From Xanthobacteraceae bacterium (GTDB lineage: Bacteria; Pseudomonadota; Alphaproteobacteria; Rhizobiales; Xanthobacteraceae), in the NCBI GenBank assembly GCA_030043285.1, contig JASHXZ010000176.1, forward strand, positions 1 to 5,410: a stretch of DNA of 5,410 bases, in the 5' to 3' direction. Shown here in pieces: positions 1 through 5,410 of the stretch. A model generated the notes under the pieces. It saw nothing but the letters and a program-made list of their open reading frames with translations. It ran no database searches and was not told the origin of the DNA. Within the stretch, counting starts at the first letter, position 1. Every line of letters starts with the position of its first letter. The position numbers and the translations under genes are program-made.

Positions 1-1
1 A

Positions 2-1345
2 TTCACATCCGGGCGCGTGAGCGCCATCACGGTGACCGAAGCGACCATCGCCCGCATTCGAGAGTACGATCCGCTCCTGAATTCCTTCACCGCGATCACC
101 GAGCAGCGCGCGCTTTCGCGCGCGCGGCAACTCGACGCCGCGCGCGCGGCGGGCAAGCACTCGGGTCCTCTTGCAGGCGTTCCATTCGCGGTCAAAAATT
201 TGTTCGACGTCCAGGGGTCACCGACGCTCGCCGGCTCGAAGATCAATCGCGACGCGCCGCCGGCGACACGCGATGCGGCCCTTATCGAGGCGCTGGAGGC
301 GGCCGGCGCAATCCTGGTCGGCGCCCTCAACATGGGCGAGTACGCCTACGACTTCACCGGCGAGAACATCCATGACGGCGCGTGCCATAACCCTCACGAT
401 CTCGAACGCATGAGCGGCGGCTCTTCGAGCGGCTCAGGCGCGGCGGTCGCGGGCGGCCTCGTTCCGTTGGCGCTCGGCTCCGACACCAATGGCTCGATCC
501 GCGTGCCGGCTTCGCTGTGCGGGGTATTCGGCCTTAAGCCGACCTATGGGCGGCTGTCACGTGCGCGGACATTTCCATTCGTGACGAGCCTCGACCATCT
601 CGGGCCGCTGGCGCGCACGGTTCGCGATCTCACGCTCGTCTACGACGTCATGCAGGAGCCAGATGCCGACGATCCGGTGTGCACCGATCGGGCGCCCGAA
701 CCGGTTTCTCCTGCCCTCGACCGCGGTGCCGAGGATTTGCGCGTTGCTGTCGCCGATGGCTATTTCAGGAGCGGCAACGCGGAGGCGCTCGCGGCGGTCG
801 ATCGCGTGGCGGCCGCACTCGGCGCCAATCGCGGCATCGCGCTGCCGCACGCCGAACGCGCCCGCGCCGCCGCCTTCGTCATTACCGCAAGCGAGAGTGC
901 GGCGCTGCATCTCGATCGTCTGCGCGCCCGCGCGCGCGATTTCGATCCCGCGGTGCGCGACCGCCTGATCGCCGGCGCGCTGGCGCCGGCCGCGCTGGCA
1001 GTAAAAGCGCAGAAATTTCGCCGCTGGTATCGCGACGAAGTGCTCAAGCTGTTCGACGAGGTCGACGCCATCCTGGCGCCGGCTACTCCCTGCGCGGCGC
1101 CACTGATCGGGCAGCAGACGCTGACGGTGGGCGACGTCGAAATGCCGGTGCGCGCCAATCTCGGCCTGTACACCCAGCCGATCTCGTTTATCGGCCTGCC
1201 GGTGGTCGTCGTGCCGGTGCCGCTCGAGCCGCTGCCGATCGGCGTACAGATCATCGCCCCGCCGTGGCGCGAGGATGTGGCGCTGCGGCTTGCGCACGCG
1301 CTGGAAACGAAGGGCATTGCGAGCGCACCGCGGCCATCGCTTTAA
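2..1345 (+). CDS. AtzE-family amidohydrolase (amidase signature family), 5' end outside window
   Basis: This is an amidase-signature hydrolase, closest by motif to AtzE, the 1-carboxybiuret hydrolase of cyanuric acid breakdown. Such enzymes hydrolyse a C-N amide bond in the cytoplasm. Counting from the GTG at 17, the Ser-cisSer-Lys triad is visible: Lys60 in AVKNLFD, cis-Ser136 in GGSSSGSG and nucleophile Ser160 in GSDTNGSIRVPAS. The TNGS variant of the usual TGGS, and the preceding GENIHDGACHNPHD stretch, are what I recall of AtzE-type proteins. The C-terminus ends with the family's GLPVVVVPVP...GVQIIAP segment and a TAA. The GTG at 17 is probably an internal Val. The frame is open back to base 2 (FTSGR before it), and the family normally begins about 15-20 residues earlier. 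In related genomes the small partner AtzG (DUF4089) often lies just upstream, which cannot be seen here. The family assignment is firm, but the exact substrate is not. Confidence 0.9.
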   Translation, partial: FTSGRVSAITVTEATIARIREYDPLLNSFTAITEQRALSRARQLDAARAAGKHSGPLAGVPFAVKNLFDVQGSPTLAGSKINRDAPPATRDAALIEALEAAGAILVGALNMGEYAYDFTGENIHDGACHNPHDLERMSGGSSSGSGAAVAGGLVPLALGSDTNGSIRVPASLCGVFGLKPTYGRLSRARTFPFVTSLDHLGPLARTVRDLTLVYDVMQEPDADDPVCTDRAPEPVSPALDRGAEDLRVAVADGYFRSGNAEALAAVDRVAAALGANRGIALPHAERARAAAFVITASESAALHLDRLRARARDFDPAVRDRLIAGALAPAALAVKAQKFRRWYRDEVLKLFDEVDAILAPATPCAAPLIGQQTLTVGDVEMPVRANLGLYTQPISFIGLPVVVVPVPLEPLPIGVQIIAPPWREDVALRLAHALETKGIASAPRPSL

Positions 1346-1538
1346 CGGCCATACGCTTGGCGCGACAGCAGATTCGGCAGGCGCAGCCATCGCACAGATG
1401 GCAAGATTCAGGCTACCGCGCCTAAAATATAAGCAATTAACTCATTTCACCGCCGCTGATCTGCTTCTTCGCCCGGCAACCGGCGTGGCGCGAAGCTTGC
1501 TACGCCAAGACGCAAAACGTCGGTACGCCGGGCTCGCC
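1346..1538. other. Intergenic gap with AT-rich patch, probable promoter region of the ATP-grasp operon
   Basis: This is a 193-base gap between the amidase stop and the chosen ATP-grasp start. It holds no convincing gene and no clear hairpin-plus-T-run terminator for the amidase. An AT-rich island at about 1423-1450 stands out in this GC-rich sequence and contains TATAAG at 1428-1433, which could serve as a -10 element. No good -35 sits 16-18 bases upstream, so I do not call a promoter. Two short inverted repeats lie near the right end: TGGCG/CGCCA arms at 1486-1490 and 1503-1507, and GACG/CGTC arms at 1509-1512 and 1518-1521. They are too short to be more than possible operator or leader structure. 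The ATP-grasp frame is open through most of the gap. Confidence 0.4.
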
Positions 1539-2957
1539 ATGTTCGACGAAATGCAGGGCAGCGAACAATCGCGGCAGGTCGTGCGGCCAGCCTACGCGGC
1601 GCTATGGGACTGGCTCGGCGAAACCAAGCCCGACGTGCTCGATTTCCGCAGGCGTGAGGCCGAATTGCTGTTCCGGCGGATAGGCATCACCTTCGCGGTC
1701 TATGGCGACGCGGAGGCGCACGAGCGTCTTATCCCTTTCGACATCATTCCGCGCATCCTGTCGGCATCCGAATGGGACGTGCTGCACCGCGGCCTGGTGC
1801 AGCGTATCAAGGCCATCAATGCGTTCGTAAACGACATCTATCACCGCCGCGAAATTCTCAAAGCGGGCGTGCTGCCGGAGGACTTGATTTTCCAGAACCC
1901 GGTATTCCGTCCCGAGATGAACGGTCAAAAAGTCCCACACGATGTGTACGTTCACGTCGCAGGCATCGACGTAGTACGCACCGACGCCGAGACGTTTTAC
2001 GTGCTTGAAGACAATGCGCGCACGCCGTCGGGCGTATCCTATATGCTGGAGAACCGCGAGATCATGCTGCGGCTCTTCCCCGAACTGTTCTCGCGCTATC
2101 GCGTAGCGCCGGTGGAGCACTATCCGGACGAGCTGCTGCAAACGCTGAAATCAGTGGCGCCGTCGGCTGCATCGAGCGATCCCACCGTCGTGCTGCTGAC
2201 GCCGGGTCTTCACAATTCGGCCTATTACGAGCATTCGTTTCTGGCCGACAAGCTTGGCATCGAACTGGTCGAAGGCCGTGACCTCGTGGTCAAGGATGAG
2301 GTCGTCCACATGCGCACGACCGAGGGGCTCAAGCGCGTCGATGTGATCTATCGGCGCATCGATGACGATTTTCTCGATCCGCTGGTGTTTCGCCCCGACA
2401 GCGCGCTCGGCGTGCCAGGGCTGATGTCGGCGTATCAGGCCGACAACGTCACGCTCGCGAACGCGGTGGGCACCGGCATCGCCGACGACAAGGCGATCTA
2501 CAGCTACATGCCGCAAATCCTAAAATTCTACCTCGGCGAAGACCCGATTTTGAAAAACGTGCCGACCTGGCGATGCCGCGAGAGCGATCACCTGACATAC
2601 GTGCTGGAGCACATCGGTGAGCTGGTGACCAAGGAAGTGCACGGCTCCGGCGGCTATGGCATGCTGATCGGGCCCGCTGCCGACCGGGCGACCATCGCCG
2701 CGTTCTGCGCAAAACTAAAATCCAATCCGAAAGACTTCATTGCCCAGCCGACACTGGCGCTGTCGACCTGTCCGACCTGCGTCGAGGACGGCATTGCACC
2801 GCGCCACGTCGACCTGCGGCCGTTCGTGCTCGCGGGTCGCGACCGCATCCACGTCGTGCCGGGCGGGCTCACGCGCGTCGCCATGCCAAAGGGCTCGCTC
2901 GTCGTCAATTCGAGCCAGGGTGGCGGTACCAAGGACACCTGGGTGCTGGATCGCTGA
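1539..2957 (+). CDS. Circularly permuted type 2 ATP-grasp protein (DUF404/DUF407 family)
   Basis: This is a 472-residue cytoplasmic protein of the circularly permuted ATP-grasp family, of usual length. ATP-grasp enzymes join a carboxylate to an amine through an acyl-phosphate. For this family the natural substrates are unknown, and a peptide or amidoligase role is a published prediction. Visible blocks, numbered from this start: an N-terminal EAELLFRRIGITFAVYGD segment, EDNARTPSGVSYMLENR near 157-173, GLHNSAYYEHSFLADKLGIE near 223-242, VDVIYRRIDDDFLDPL near 267-282, NAVGTGIADDKAIYSYMP near 308-325, the glycine-rich KEVHGSGGYGMLIGP near 365-379, HVDLRPFVLAG near 423-433, and NSSQGGGTKDTWVL close to the end. 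The ATG at 1539 was chosen because MFDEM followed by a VRPAY motif is where the family begins. The frame is open further upstream, with an ATG at 1398 that would add 47 atypical basic residues. No good ribosome binding site precedes either start. The stop overlaps the alpha-E start, so the two are surely co-translated. Confidence 0.93.
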   Translation: MFDEMQGSEQSRQVVRPAYAALWDWLGETKPDVLDFRRREAELLFRRIGITFAVYGDAEAHERLIPFDIIPRILSASEWDVLHRGLVQRIKAINAFVNDIYHRREILKAGVLPEDLIFQNPVFRPEMNGQKVPHDVYVHVAGIDVVRTDAETFYVLEDNARTPSGVSYMLENREIMLRLFPELFSRYRVAPVEHYPDELLQTLKSVAPSAASSDPTVVLLTPGLHNSAYYEHSFLADKLGIELVEGRDLVVKDEVVHMRTTEGLKRVDVIYRRIDDDFLDPLVFRPDSALGVPGLMSAYQADNVTLANAVGTGIADDKAIYSYMPQILKFYLGEDPILKNVPTWRCRESDHLTYVLEHIGELVTKEVHGSGGYGMLIGPAADRATIAAFCAKLKSNPKDFIAQPTLALSTCPTCVEDGIAPRHVDLRPFVLAGRDRIHVVPGGLTRVAMPKGSLVVNSSQGGGTKDTWVLDR

Positions 2958-3898
2958 TGCTGTCGCGCACCGCTGATAACCTTTACTGGCTCGCCCGGTA
3001 TGTCGAACGGGCGGAGTATCTGGCGCGCATCCTCGACGCGACGCTGCGCCTGACCGCCCTGCCCCTGGCCTACGTGGGTGCCGGCAATGAGTGGCAATCC
3101 GCGGTCGCCACGGCCGGATGCGCCGACGCCTTTGCGGCGGCCTACCCAGAGGCCAACGAAGACACGGTCACGCATTTTCTCGCTTTCTCGCCGGCCAATC
3201 CGTCGTCGATCCGCTGTTGCCTGGAAAGCGCTCGCGTCAATGCCCGCGCCGTACGCACTGCGCTCACCGTCGAGATGTGGGACACCATCAACGGCGCCTG
3301 GCTGGAACTGAAGAAATGGAGCGACGGACCATCGTCCCGCCAGGACTTTTCAAGTTTTCTGCGCTGGGTCATCGAATCGTCGCTGCGCTTCGATGGCTCG
3401 GCCTACCGGACCATGCTGCGCAATGACGCCTACTGGTTCTCGCGGCTTGGCCTCTACATCGAGCGCGCCGACAATACGGCACGCATTCTCGACGTGAAAT
3501 ATCACCTGCTGTTGCCCGCGATCGAACCGGTCGGCGGACCGCTGGATTACTTTCAGTGGGCCTCGATTCTGCGCTCGGTTTCGGCGCTGACGGCCTATCA
3601 CTGGGTCTACCGCGAGAACGTCAAGCCGTGGCTGGTTGCCGAACTGCTCATTCTGCGTGATGAGATGCCGCGTTCGCTCGCCAGCTGCTATGAAAATCTG
3701 GTGCAGAACGCCGACCGTATTGCCCGCGCCTACGGCCGGCAGGGCTTGGCGCAGCGCCAGGCGCGGACCATTCGCGCGCGCCTCGAAAACAGCCGCATCG
3801 AGCAAATCTTTCAGGAGGGACTGCACGAATTCCTCAACGATTTCATCAAGGATAACAATCAGTTTGGCGCTGCGGTCACGCAGCAATATCTGGTTTGA
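2957..3898 (+). CDS. Alpha-E domain-containing protein (DUF403)
   Basis: This is a 313-residue all-helical protein of the alpha-E (DUF403) family, complete and of normal length. It has no signal peptide or membrane segment, so it is probably cytoplasmic. The biochemical function is unknown. It almost always accompanies, and is sometimes fused to, the circularly permuted ATP-grasp protein, so it is presumed to be its partner. The diagnostic N-terminus MLSRTADNLYWLARYVERAE is present. A second related motif, AYWFSRLGLYIERADNTARI, lies near 158-177. Both contain YW, then ERA, then ARILD, and look like an internal duplication. Tryptophans and acidic/basic pairs (WVIESSLRFDGSAYRTML near 137-154) also fit the family. 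The ATG shares its A with the TGA of the upstream gene (TGATG at 2955-2959), which fixes the start and indicates translational coupling. A 105-base gap follows before the transglutaminase gene. Confidence 0.94.
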   Translation: MLSRTADNLYWLARYVERAEYLARILDATLRLTALPLAYVGAGNEWQSAVATAGCADAFAAAYPEANEDTVTHFLAFSPANPSSIRCCLESARVNARAVRTALTVEMWDTINGAWLELKKWSDGPSSRQDFSSFLRWVIESSLRFDGSAYRTMLRNDAYWFSRLGLYIERADNTARILDVKYHLLLPAIEPVGGPLDYFQWASILRSVSALTAYHWVYRENVKPWLVAELLILRDEMPRSLASCYENLVQNADRIARAYGRQGLAQRQARTIRARLENSRIEQIFQEGLHEFLNDFIKDNNQFGAAVTQQYLV

Positions 3899-3909
3899 CC
3901 TGACCTTTG

Positions 3910-3986
3910 CCGGCGCAACATCAAATGTCGGTAGCCAAGGCACTGTCGTTTGTGATCGCGGCGACTTGGTTCTAGTCTTGCGCCGG
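3910..3986. repeat. Nested inverted repeat in the gap before the transglutaminase gene
   Basis: CCGGCGCAA at 3910-3918 is matched by its exact reverse complement TTGCGCCGG at 3978-3986. This is a 9-base perfect inverted repeat with 59 bases between the arms. Inside it, CCAAG at 3935-3939 pairs with CTTGG at 3965-3969. Three further pairs, TCG 3946-3948 with CGA 3962-3964, can stack after a bulge. The whole could fold in the transcript as a long stem with an inner hairpin. The right arm ends 17 bases before the transglutaminase ATG, so it might affect access of ribosomes. There is no T-run after it, so it does not look like an intrinsic terminator. The pairing is read directly, and any function is inference. 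Confidence 0.4.
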
Positions 3987-4003
3987 TCCCGCACCTGATT
4001 CCC

Positions 4004-4810
4004 ATGCGTATAAGCATCGCCCACAGCACGGTCTACCGCTACGAGCCGCCGGCCAACGGCGCGGTTCAGGTGCTGCGGCTGACCCCCCGCAATCATGACA
4101 GCCAATATGTGGCGCGGTGGCGGATCGACGTCTCGCCGGATGCCCAGCTCGCGATGCGCGAAGATGCGTTCGGCAATATTACGCACGTGTTCAGCGCGGC
4201 CCGGCCGTTACCCGAGATCCGCGTCGACGTTGACGGTGAGGTCGAGACCCAAGACGGCAACGGCGTCGTTCGCGGCACGGCCGAGCGCTTCCCGCAAAGC
4301 CTGTTCCTGCGCGACACTGACTTGACCCGGGCCGATGCGGCGATCCGGGCTTTAGCCGAGGAGATCGGCACCGCAAACGGCTGCATTCCGCTCGACAGTC
4401 TGCATGCGTTGATGCGCAGGCTGCACGACGAGATCGCCTACGACACTGCGCTGACCAATACGCCGATGAGCGCCGCCGAGGCCTTTGCGCTCAAGCGTGG
4501 CGTTTGCCGCGACTTGACCCATGCCTTCATCGCCGTCGCGCGTTGTCTTGGCATTCCGGCCCGTTATGTCGCCGGCTATTTGCAGCTCGCCGACGGGATA
4601 ACCGAGCAGGAGGCAGGCCATGCCTGGGCCGAAGCGTTCGTTCCGGATCTGGGCTGGGTGGGATTCGATCCGGCCAACGCAATCTGCCAGACTGACGCCT
4701 ATGTGAGGGTCGCGGTGGGCCTCGATTCGCTCGGCGCCGCTCCGGTTCGCGGCGCCCGCTACGGCATCAGCGCCGAGAGTCTCGAAGTCGCAATCAAGGT
4801 CGGGCAATGA
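4004..4810 (+). CDS. Transglutaminase-like family protein (bacterial transglutaminase N-terminal plus core domains)
   Basis: This is a 268-residue transglutaminase-fold protein, complete. Most bacterial members of this fold are thought to act as cysteine peptidases or amidases rather than cross-linkers. The N-terminal beta domain starts with MRISIAHSTVYRYEPPANGA and continues with LRLTPRNHDSQ, typical of the bacterial transglutaminase N-terminal region. The core carries the triad: Cys168 in KRGVCRDLTHAFIAVAR, His206 in GHAWAEAFVPDLGW and Asp222 in VGFDPANA. The segment LGIPARYVAGYL between Cys and His is also characteristic. There is no signal peptide, so it is probably cytoplasmic. The ATG at 4004 fits the family start exactly, although no clear Shine-Dalgarno precedes it and an inverted repeat lies just upstream. 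It sits between alpha-E and Anbu, as in other Anbu clusters. In the published model it would process amide linkages made by the ATP-grasp protein. Its actual substrate is unknown. Confidence 0.94.
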   Translation: MRISIAHSTVYRYEPPANGAVQVLRLTPRNHDSQYVARWRIDVSPDAQLAMREDAFGNITHVFSAARPLPEIRVDVDGEVETQDGNGVVRGTAERFPQSLFLRDTDLTRADAAIRALAEEIGTANGCIPLDSLHALMRRLHDEIAYDTALTNTPMSAAEAFALKRGVCRDLTHAFIAVARCLGIPARYVAGYLQLADGITEQEAGHAWAEAFVPDLGWVGFDPANAICQTDAYVRVAVGLDSLGAAPVRGARYGISAESLEVAIKVGQ

Positions 4811-4881
4811 GCGCACGTCATTGCAAATGGTTTGCGGCCATCCTGTCTGCGGCACCGCTGAGGAGCCGAGGACGGCAATGA
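4807..4881 (+). CDS. Possible 24-residue mini-ORF bridging the transglutaminase and Anbu genes
   Basis: An ATG at 4807 overlaps the transglutaminase stop as ATGA. The frame runs 24 codons to a TGA at 4879-4881, which in turn overlaps the Anbu ATG as ATGA. The peptide begins MSARHCKWFAAILSAAPL and ends in a basic Arg-rich tail. I recognise no family. An AAGG at 4796-4799 stands 7 bases ahead of the ATG and could act as its ribosome binding site. If translated, it would carry ribosomes from the transglutaminase stop to the Anbu start, as a coupling leader. It could equally be a chance frame in a 67-base gap, since overlaps of this kind arise easily. The Anbu ribosome binding site lies inside it. 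Confidence 0.25.
   Translation: MSARHCKWFAAILSAAPLRSRGRQ
4861..4872 (+). promoter_or_regulatory. Ribosome binding site of the Anbu gene
   Basis: Two purine-rich blocks stand ahead of the Anbu ATG at 4878: AGGAG at 4861-4865 and GAGGA at 4868-4872. The second has a 5-base spacer, close to ideal. This is the only strong Shine-Dalgarno seen before any gene in the window. It supports the start that puts Thr directly after Met. Confidence 0.65.
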
Positions 4882-5410
4882 CCTATTGCGGCGGGATATT
4901 GGTGCGCGATGGCTTGGTAATGTTCGCCGACACGCGCACCAATGCCGGCGTCGACAACGTTTCGACTTTCCGCAAGCTGCACGTTTTCGCCGATCCGAAG
5001 CGTCGGCTGATGGCGATCGCCACCGCCGGCAACCTGTCCATCAGCCAATCGGTTCTGAGCCTTTTGTCCGAGGGCTACGACAATACCGCGACCGGCGAAC
5101 GCGAAACGCTGATGAATGCGCCGACCATGTTTCAGGCCGCGCAGCGCATCGGGCACATAGTCCGCACCATCCACACCACCGAGGGCAAGGCGCTGGAAGC
5201 GGCCGACGTCTCGTCCGAGGTCTCGTTTCTATTCGGCGGTCAGATCGCGGGCGAGCGCATGCGGCTGTTCATGATCTATTCGGCCGGCAACTTCATCGAA
5301 TGCACGACCGATACGCCCTACCTGCAGATTGGCGAGCACAAATACGGCAAACCGGTGCTCGATCGGGCCGTCAGCTACGACACGGATCTTTATGATGCCC
5401 TGAAGGTTGG
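4878..5410 (+). CDS. anbu: Anbu-type proteasome homologue (proteasome-type protease, Ntn hydrolase), 3' end outside window
   Basis: The first 177 codons are present of a protein that in this family is normally about 240-250 residues. The reading frame is still open at the right edge, and no frameshift is seen. It belongs to the Anbu (ancestral beta subunit) branch of proteasome/HslV-like N-terminal nucleophile hydrolases, which assemble into rings or lock-washer helices in the cytoplasm. It starts MTYCGG. Taking Thr as residue 1 after Met removal, the proteasome triad positions are filled: Thr1, Asp17 in FADTRTNAG, and Lys32 in STFRKLHVF (matching proteasome Lys33). Other family blocks are TAGNLS near 48-53, FLFGGQI near 116-122, NFIECTTDTPYLQIGE near 137-152 and KYGKPVLDR near 154-162. 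The strong ribosome binding site and Thr at position 2 fix the start. It lies 67 bases after the transglutaminase gene, in the expected cluster. The family is recognisable. Its natural substrate, and whether it cuts proteins at all, remain unsettled. Confidence 0.93.
   Translation, partial: MTYCGGILVRDGLVMFADTRTNAGVDNVSTFRKLHVFADPKRRLMAIATAGNLSISQSVLSLLSEGYDNTATGERETLMNAPTMFQAAQRIGHIVRTIHTTEGKALEAADVSSEVSFLFGGQIAGERMRLFMIYSAGNFIECTTDTPYLQIGEHKYGKPVLDRAVSYDTDLYDALKV

Noticed and set aside
557..1390. 277-residue open frame on the - strand opposite the amidase gene
   Set aside because: It is a low-complexity Arg/Ala/Gly-rich translation with no family motif, lying antisense to a clear enzyme. 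Long antisense frames are common in GC-rich coding DNA.
1275..1397. Start of the ATP-grasp frame at 1275, inside the amidase gene
   Set aside because: This would overlap the amidase by 71 bases and add residues of shadow-like composition that are absent from the family.
1428..1433. TATAAG as a -10 box of the ATP-grasp promoter
   Set aside because: No matching -35 is present at the right distance. I kept it only as part of the AT-rich gap description.
3895..3900. TTGACC as a -35 box for a transglutaminase promoter
   Set aside because: No acceptable -10 element lies 16-18 bases downstream, and the hexamer overlaps the alpha-E stop codon.
3925..3975. 16-codon hydrophobic mini-ORF in the gap before the transglutaminase gene
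   Set aside because: It is very short, has no ribosome binding site or overlap with either neighbour, and lies inside the inverted repeat. Chance is the better explanation.
3350..4186. 278-residue open frame on the - strand across the alpha-E end and transglutaminase start
   Set aside because: It covers parts of two well-supported + strand genes and the gap, shows no recognisable domain, and has shadow-frame composition.
4886..5395. 169-residue open frame on the + strand within the Anbu region
   Set aside because: It is in a different frame from the Anbu gene, is Arg/His/Gly rich with no motif, and is a shadow of Anbu, whose own frame runs off the window edge.

Overview
The window reads as GC-rich proteobacterial chromosome. 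Strong G/C preference at third codon positions and the protein families present suggest an alphaproteobacterium, most likely of the Hyphomicrobiales (Bradyrhizobium/Rhodopseudomonas-like). This placement is inferred from gene content and style, not from a marker gene. All convincing genes lie on the + strand. I saw no RNA gene, insertion sequence, CRISPR array or origin.

Layout: (1) Positions 2-1345 hold an amidase-signature hydrolase of the AtzE (1-carboxybiuret hydrolase) family. It is cut by the left edge, because its frame stays open to base 2. (2) Positions 1346-1538 are a non-coding gap with an AT-rich patch, the most likely place for a promoter of the next operon. (3) Positions 1539-2957 encode a circularly permuted type 2 ATP-grasp protein. 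(4) Positions 2957-3898 encode an alpha-E (DUF403) all-helical protein whose start overlaps the preceding stop by one base. (5) Positions 3899-4003 are a 105-base gap containing a nested inverted repeat. (6) Positions 4004-4810 encode a bacterial transglutaminase-like cysteine peptidase with an intact Cys/His/Asp triad. (7) Positions 4811-4877 are a 67-base gap bridged by a 24-codon mini-ORF that overlaps both neighbours by four bases. (8) From 4878 to the right edge runs an Anbu-type proteasome homologue (ancestral beta subunit). Its C-terminal part lies beyond the window.

Genes 3-8 form the conserved but poorly understood Anbu-associated cluster: ATP-grasp, alpha-E, transglutaminase and Anbu. 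Published comparative genomics (Iyer and colleagues, on ATP-grasp amidoligases) proposed that the ATP-grasp protein, with alpha-E, makes an amide-linked peptide or a peptide modification. In that proposal the transglutaminase-like protein and the proteasome-like Anbu cleave or process it, loosely analogous to pupylation. No substrate can be read from this window. The AtzE-like gene upstream belongs to nitrogen (carboxybiuret/urea-type amide) metabolism and is probably a separate unit that only happens to be adjacent.
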